Of a stretch of DNA of 11,243 nucleotides, positions 7,519-11,243 are shown in pieces. The stretch covers positions 1-11,243 of the forward strand of contig JAKAFQ010000093.1 in the NCBI GenBank assembly GCA_021817875.1, read 5' to 3'. Positions within the stretch are counted from its first letter, which is position 1. Each line of letters starts with the position of its first letter. This DNA comes from Pseudomonadota bacterium (GTDB lineage: Bacteria > Pseudomonadota > Gammaproteobacteria > Steroidobacterales > Steroidobacteraceae). The translations under genes were made by a program, and so were the position numbers. The notes beneath the pieces are model-generated. The model was not told the DNA's origin. It made no database searches and worked only from the letters and a program-made list of their open reading frames with translations.

Positions 7519-8795
7519 GATGCGATGTCAGGAGAGGCCGCGGCCGCGGGCATCAGGCGGATCGACAACACGAGCGGGACGCACGCCAGCAAGATGACCC
7601 CGATCAGCAACGAGGGCACCCCGAAGCCGCCGCTGCGCTCGACCAGATACCCGATGAGATGCGGCATCACGAACCCTCCGGCGCTTCCGGCGATGTTGAT
7701 GGCCACGACCGCCACCGCAAGCGTGCTCTGGGTCAGCATGCGGGTGGGCAGTGCCCAGAAGGCGCCCTGGGCCGCCCCCAGCCCGAAGCCGGCGATGAGC
7801 AGCGCGACCAGGGCCGCAACGCCGCCGCCGGCCATCCACGCGCCGATGATGCCGGCCGCCGAAAGCGCCGCGGGCGCGGCAATGTGCCAGAAGCGCTCCC
7901 CGCTGCGGTCCGAGTGCGCGGAATTGTAGTACATGCCGACCATCGCACCGAGCCAGGGCAGCGCGTTCACCCAGCCCACTTCGAGCGGACCGACCCCGGT
8001 CAGCCGTCTGATCACCTGCGGCAGCCAGAACATGATGCCGTAGGCCCCCGACAGCAGCCCAAACCACAGCAACGCCGCCGCCCACACCAGCGGCGATCGC
8101 AGCACGCTCCAGTCGTTGGCGAGCCGCGAGCCGACCCGATGCGAGGCATGCGAGTGAAGCCAGTCCCGCTCCTCGGCGCTCAGCCAGCGGGCCTGCTGCG
8201 GCGCGTCCGGGAAGTACGCCCAGGCCCCGATCCCCAGCAGCAGCGCCGGCAGCGCTTCGGCGACCAGCATCCACCGCCACGGCGCCAGGCCAAACGGCGC
8301 CGGCGCGCTCATCAGCCATCCGGAGATCGGGCTGCCGATCACGATCGAGGCGGGAATGGCGAGCATCGGCAGCGCGAACGTCGTCGCGCGCTCGCGCTCG
8401 CTGGCAAACTGGCTCAGATACAGCACGATGCCGGGCGCAAGCCCGCCCTCGGCGCAGCCGAGCAGCACCCGCAGCCCGTACAGCTCAACCGGCGTACGCA
8501 CGAACGCCACCCCGCCGGCGCACACCGCCCAGAGCACCGCGCAGGTGCTCAGCCAGCGGCGCATGCCGACGCGCTGCAGCCACAGCACACTCGGGTATTG
8601 CCCGGCGAGAAAGCCCGCGAACAGCACCCCGGCACCAAAGCCATACTGACTCGGCGTCAGTCCCAGCGCGCCGTTCATGCCCAGAGCGGCAAAGCTGAGG
8701 TTGACCCGATCGAGCGAGCTCACCAGCAGAACCGCAATGCCCGCCATCCCGAGGCGCCAGTGCACCTTCCTGCCGATCTGCTCAGCCATCTGCAC
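7515..8795 (-). CDS. MFS transporter, anion:cation symporter (ACS)-like
   Basis: Inner-membrane carrier of the major facilitator superfamily, 426 residues from the chosen start, with about 12 hydrophobic segments. 'DRVNLSFAALGMNGALGLTPSQYGFG' characters in and after the first helix (split here: DRVNLSFA, then GLTPSQYG), the 'RVGMRRW' loop after helix 2 and 'RVLLGCAEGGLAPG' in helix 4 are hallmarks of the ACS family. That family takes up organic anions such as tartrate, hexuronates, phthalate or other aromatic acids. GTG 8795 is preferred because GGGAG (8803-8807) lies 7 nt upstream; ATG 8789 would be 13 nt away, and the in-frame ATG 8858 would add 21 residues that do not look like a transporter N-terminus. 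The gene is first in an operon with the CapA-like gene and is preceded by a predicted promoter holding a LacI-type operator. The substrate is inferred to be an acid released by the neighbouring esterases. Confidence 0.87.
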   Translation of the reverse strand: MQMAEQIGRKVHWRLGMAGIAVLLVSSLDRVNLSFAALGMNGALGLTPSQYGFGAGVLFAGFLAGQYPSVLWLQRVGMRRWLSTCAVLWAVCAGGVAFVRTPVELYGLRVLLGCAEGGLAPGIVLYLSQFASERERATTFALPMLAIPASIVIGSPISGWLMSAPAPFGLAPWRWMLVAEALPALLLGIGAWAYFPDAPQQARWLSAEERDWLHSHASHRVGSRLANDWSVLRSPLVWAAALLWFGLLSGAYGIMFWLPQVIRRLTGVGPLEVGWVNALPWLGAMVGMYYNSAHSDRSGERFWHIAAPAALSAAGIIGAWMAGGGVAALVALLIAGFGLGAAQGAFWALPTRMLTQSTLAVAVVAINIAGSAGGFVMPHLIGYLVERSGGFGVPSLLIGVILLACVPLVLSIRLMPAAAASPDIAS

Positions 8796-8802
8796 AACGC
8801 AT

Positions 8803-8807
8803 CTCCC
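8803..8807 (-). promoter_or_regulatory. Ribosome-binding site deciding the transporter start
   Basis: On the minus strand GGGAG is followed 7 nt later by GTG (8795-8793). It is the best Shine-Dalgarno near this start and favours the GTG over the ATG at 8789. An ATG directly abutting GGGAG (8802-8800) opens only a six-codon frame and is too close to be used. Confidence 0.55.
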
Positions 8808-8934
8808 GGCGAACCCCCTCGCCCCGGCTGCCCCGTCCGCCTCGCAACCCACCGCCACACCCGACCCGAGCCTCCCGCCACCGCAAGAACCCGCGGACCT
8901 ACACCGCTCGTCCCATTATCCGTTTGCTCGGGCA

Positions 8935-8950
8935 GCGCGCCGCGGCGCGC
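8935..8950. repeat. Perfect 16-bp GC palindrome in the transporter leader
   Basis: GCGCGCCGCGGCGCGC reads identically on both strands. If the predicted minus-strand promoter is used, the palindrome falls within the first 25 or so nucleotides of the transporter transcript, where it could fold into a strong stem. It may also be a chance product of high GC. No function is known. Confidence 0.5.
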
Positions 8951-8962
8951 GGTATCGGCCGA

Positions 8963-8991
8963 AGTCTATATGCAAGCGCTTACACTCTCAA
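8963..8991 (-). promoter_or_regulatory. Predicted sigma70-like promoter of the transporter/CapA operon
   Basis: On the minus strand TTGAGA (8991-8986, 5/6 to TTGACA) is followed by a 17-nt spacer and TAGACT (8968-8963, 4/6 to TATAAT). The LacI-type operator 8971-8984 lies wholly in the spacer, a classic position for repression. The predicted transcript would start near 8956 and have a leader of about 160 nt. Confidence 0.5.
8971..8984. promoter_or_regulatory. LacI/GalR-type operator between transporter and regulator genes
   Basis: TGCAAGCGCTTACA on the plus strand (TGTAAGCGCTTGCA on the minus strand) is a palindrome with one mismatched pair and a central GC-rich core typical of LacI-family operators. 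It matches the site at 3944-3957 at 13 of 14 positions when read on the minus strand. It lies 111 bp upstream of the regulator start and 176 bp from the transporter start. Confidence 0.75.
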
Positions 8992-9094
8992 CCAGACCGG
9001 GTCGGCCGCGAGAGCGGCGCGGCAGCCGCGCTCGGCGGTATCTGGTTCCTCGCTTGCACACCACGCGAATTGCCGACATGATGCCCGCATCCTT

Positions 9095-10165
9095 ATGTCG
9101 ATGACTAAACACGCGAGAGCCCGGTCCGGCGGACCGAAAACGCGGCGGCCATCCCTCCGCAACATGCGAGTCAGGCCCACCGGCAAGACCCTGGATGCGG
9201 TCGCACGCGCGGCACAGGTATCATCGGCGACCGTTTCGCGTTTTTTCAACTCGCCCGACATGCTCGCGCCCCGGACTGCGCAACGGGTGCGCGAGGCGGT
9301 CGCGCGCCTGGGCTACGTGCCGAACCTGCTCGCCGGCGCCCTGGCGTCAAACCGGACGCGGCTGGTGGCCGCGCTGATTCCCTCCATCTCCCAGTCTTTG
9401 TTCGCCGGCACCATCCAGGCGCTGACCGATACCCTTGCCGACAGCGGCCATAGCGTCATGCTGGGACTGACGGGCGCGCACGATGAGCGCATTGAGCAAC
9501 AGGTGATGACGATCGTCGGACGTCGGCCCGAAGGGATCATCCTCACCGGGTCCACTCTGCGCATCGAGACGCGTCAACTGCTGAAGAGTTCGGGAATCAC
9601 GACCATAGAGACCTGGGATCTGCCACCGCAGCCCATCGATCTGGTCGTCGGCTTCTCCCACGAGGCTGTCGGTCGCGCAATTGCCGCCCATGCCCTCGGC
9701 GCCGGACGGCGGCGCGCCTTCGTGGCATCGGCGACGGGCGTGCGGGTGCTGGCTCGCCGGTATGGATTTGCCAAGGCGATGATGGAACACGGCGCACCGG
9801 AGCCCGCCGTCGCGGCGTTTGCCAGCCCGACGTCCTACCGCTCCGGCCGCGCGTCCGTCGCCGAGCACCTCGATGGTGGCGGACGGCCCGAGATCATCGT
9901 GTGCTCCTCGGACTGGATCGCGCACGGTGCGCTCGATGAGTTGCGATTGCGCGGCATCCGGGTGCCGGACGACATCGCGGTGGTCGGCTTCGGCGACCTC
10001 GAGTTCGCCTCCGACCTCGAACCCAGTCTGACGACGATCAAAATCGACGGTCACGTGATCGGCCTCAAAGCGGCGGAATTTCTGCTCCGGCGAATGCAAC
10101 GAAAGCCTATCGAAGAACCGGTCGCCGACGTCGGCTTCAAGCTGGTACGCCGCGCCAGCGGTTGA
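9095..10165 (+). CDS. LacI-family transcriptional regulator, GntR (gluconate repressor)-like
   Basis: 356 residues from ATG 9095. An N-terminal LacI helix-turn-helix spans about residues 31-52 ('KTLDAVARAAQVSSATVSRFFN'-like block, with TVSRF as recognition helix), followed by a hinge 'YVPNLLAGALAS' in which Leu83 is the likely minor-groove leucine. The periplasmic-binding-protein-like effector domain follows, with 'LVAALIPSISQSLFAGTIQAL', 'EGIILTG', 'DLVVGFSHEA' and 'VPDDIAVVGFGDLE'-type blocks in the order found in E. coli GntR. Family members are mostly repressors relieved by a sugar, sugar acid or related ligand. The start is uncertain: there is no good Shine-Dalgarno, and ATG 9101 or ATG 9164 (333 residues, closest to GntR length) are possible; the extra N-terminus is basic. 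The gene is divergent from the transporter, with an operator between them, so local control and autoregulation are likely. Confidence 0.9.
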   Translation: MSMTKHARARSGGPKTRRPSLRNMRVRPTGKTLDAVARAAQVSSATVSRFFNSPDMLAPRTAQRVREAVARLGYVPNLLAGALASNRTRLVAALIPSISQSLFAGTIQALTDTLADSGHSVMLGLTGAHDERIEQQVMTIVGRRPEGIILTGSTLRIETRQLLKSSGITTIETWDLPPQPIDLVVGFSHEAVGRAIAAHALGAGRRRAFVASATGVRVLARRYGFAKAMMEHGAPEPAVAAFASPTSYRSGRASVAEHLDGGGRPEIIVCSSDWIAHGALDELRLRGIRVPDDIAVVGFGDLEFASDLEPSLTTIKIDGHVIGLKAAEFLLRRMQRKPIEEPVADVGFKLVRRASG

Positions 10166-10378
10166 CGGGCCGCGCGGCCACGCACCGCGGCACCGTGCGT
10201 TTCACCGGCGATCCCGCCGCCGAATCCCCGGCACGGCGCGCCCACCACCGTCCGGGATTCACCTTCGATCGCGACCACGGACACCGCCTGGAGCCCAGTG
10301 CCGGGCTCGCGCCCCACCGCCGACCGCCCGCCGCCGCCCCGGGGACTCAGATGCCGCACCCTGCCGAGCCCGCCCGGG
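10166..10378. other. Convergent intergenic region without a recognisable gene
   Basis: 213 bp between the ends of the regulator and receptor genes. Directly after the regulator stop is a perfect 12-bp palindrome GGCCGCGCGGCC (10168-10179), and a 6-bp-stem hairpin lies at 10291-10308. Frames that cross this region look like shadows: they are rich in Arg, Pro and Ala and have no domain pattern. No LacI-type operator was found here. Confidence 0.6.
10291..10308. terminator. Possible bidirectional hairpin between convergent genes
   Basis: GAGCCC and GGGCTC form a perfect 6-bp stem around a 6-nt loop (AGTGCC). The location between convergent genes suits a terminator, but there is no T-run on either side, so it is not a canonical intrinsic terminator. 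Confidence 0.3.
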
Positions 10379-11243
10379 TTAGAAGGCGTATTTCAGACGT
10401 ACACCATACTGTCTCGGTGCGCCATACAACAGCCAGCTCGCCGCAGGCTGCGGGTTGGGGAGAATTGCCGAGATATAAGTCCTGTTGGTGAGGTTTCTCA
10501 CGTAACCCTCCACCACCCAGTGCTTCGCCGCCCGGTAGGTCAGGCTGAAATCCAGGGTGCCGTGCGACGGAATCAGCTCATCCGGCGCCGGCGCCACGGC
10601 GTGCGTGATGATGTTGTATTGTGAGTCGATGTACTGGTACTGCAGACGCGGCGTGGCGATACCGCTGCCAAGCGGCACACTGTACTGCACACCACCGTTC
10701 AGCATGAATTTCGGCGCGTACGGCATCTCCGTGCCGCTGGTAATCGTCAGCGGCGGCCCCAGGTTCTGCAGGTACGTGAAGTTCTGCGATACCCTGGAGT
10801 GCATGTAGGATGCCGCGAGGTTGAACCCCATGCCGCCGAAGATTCCGACCGCGTTCATCTCGATGCCGTCGATCTGCGCACGACCGGGGCCCTGCGTCAT
10901 GGGCACTCCCCCAAGGAACTGCTGTATCTGGTAATTGCGATAGAACGACTCGTAGCCGTCGACGTTCAGCCGCAAATGACGGTCGAACATCGTGGTCTTG
11001 ATGCCGAGCTCATCCACCAGGTTGACCTCGGGCTTGAACGGCGGCGGGGCCAGGGTGAAGCCGGGCAGCTCAAGATGCAGATTGACGCCGCCGGACTTGT
11101 ATCCCGATGAATTCAACGCATAAATCAGGATCTCCGGGGTGACCTGGAAGCCGAGCTTCAACGACCAGGAAGGTTCGCTGTCCGAGACACTGAATCTGCC
11201 GCAGGTTTTCACGAACCCCTGGCATAGAGACTCGATGAAGGGC
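10379..11243 (-). CDS. TonB-dependent receptor, C-terminal part
   Basis: Partial gene: the frame stays open to the right edge, so the start, signal peptide, TonB box and plug domain lie outside. The visible 287 residues are the last part of the outer-membrane beta-barrel. 'SDSEPSWSLKLGFQVTPEILIYALNSSGYKSGGVN' includes the characteristic 'Y..SSGYKSGG' block (split: SEPSWSLKLG, then GYKSGGVN). Alternating polar/hydrophobic strands follow, then 'EGYVRNLTNRTY' and a terminal strand ending 'YGVRLKYAF' with the C-terminal Phe needed for barrel assembly. Such receptors move bulky substrates across the outer membrane using TonB energy. This sequence type is common among receptors of alpha- and gammaproteobacteria that are not limited to siderophores. 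It faces the LacI-type gene tail to tail. Its promoter is not visible, so membership of the putative regulon cannot be tested here. Confidence 0.9.
   Translation of the reverse strand, partial: PFIESLCQGFVKTCGRFSVSDSEPSWSLKLGFQVTPEILIYALNSSGYKSGGVNLHLELPGFTLAPPPFKPEVNLVDELGIKTTMFDRHLRLNVDGYESFYRNYQIQQFLGGVPMTQGPGRAQIDGIEMNAVGIFGGMGFNLAASYMHSRVSQNFTYLQNLGPPLTITSGTEMPYAPKFMLNGGVQYSVPLGSGIATPRLQYQYIDSQYNIITHAVAPAPDELIPSHGTLDFSLTYRAAKHWVVEGYVRNLTNRTYISAILPNPQPAASWLLYGAPRQYGVRLKYAF

Noticed and set aside
8782..8802. Six-codon leader frame (MRCADG) overlapping the transporter start
   Set aside because: Its ATG abuts the GGGAG with no spacing, so initiation there is unlikely; the same GGGAG is well spaced for the GTG at 8795.
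7659..9104. Long open frame (481 codons) on the plus strand opposite the transporter
   Set aside because: The translation is dominated by Arg, Gln, Pro, Ala and His without hydrophobic or catalytic blocks; the minus strand encodes a convincing 12-helix transporter.
10168..10179. GGCCGCGCGGCC palindrome after the regulator stop as a terminator
   Set aside because: There is no following T-run and the palindrome would leave a very short loop; it was kept only as a note on the intergenic region.
10162..10491. Plus-strand frame of 109 codons after the regulator stop
   Set aside because: It overlaps the receptor C-terminus in antisense and has low-complexity Arg/Pro/Ala composition.

Overview
This is a GC-rich window with proteobacterial gene organisation. 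A TonB-dependent outer-membrane receptor, Sec-type signal peptides, a periplasmic c-type cytochrome and an OmpA-like protein show a Gram-negative cell. The receptor C-terminus and the mix of esterases resemble heterotrophic gamma- or alphaproteobacteria that use plant or aromatic compounds, but the genus cannot be fixed from the sequence. No RNA genes, CRISPR arrays, insertion sequences or integrases were seen.

Layout, left to right. (1) The 3' end of a probable 2-hydroxyacyl-CoA dehydratase/benzoyl-CoA reductase-type subunit (1-372, +), followed by a secreted CocE/NonD (S15-like) hydrolase (430-2223, +). (2) A secreted tannase/feruloyl-esterase-family enzyme on the minus strand (2217-3896), tail to tail with the hydrolase and overlapping it by 7 bp. 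(3) A divergent intergenic region carrying a LacI-type operator (3944-3957). (4) A plus-strand pair coupled by an ATGA overlap: a two-haem cytochrome (4055-5578) and an OmpA-like exported protein (5575-6399). (5) A minus-strand operon, also coupled by ATGA: an MFS transporter (8795 to 7515) and a soluble CapA-like metallophosphatase (7518 to 6412). (6) A second divergent region with a near-identical operator (8971-8984) lying between the -35 and -10 of a predicted transporter promoter. (7) A GntR-like LacI-family regulator (9095-10165, +). (8) A 213-bp convergent gap, then the 3' part of a TonB-dependent receptor on the minus strand, running off the right edge.

The strongest integrating observation is the shared operator, TGTAAACGCTTGCA at one site and TGTAAGCGCTTGCA (minus strand) at the other. 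It suggests that the local LacI-type repressor controls the tannase, the cytochrome/OmpA pair, the transporter/CapA operon and possibly itself. A reasonable inference is an inducible regulon for uptake and processing of an ester-linked, probably aromatic or plant-derived substrate: the receptor at the outer membrane, extracytoplasmic esterases, an inner-membrane carrier for the released acid, and a periplasmic redox protein of unknown role. The substrate is not shown by the sequence. The least familiar parts are the cytochrome/OmpA-like pair and the coupling of a soluble CapA-like enzyme to an organic-acid transporter.
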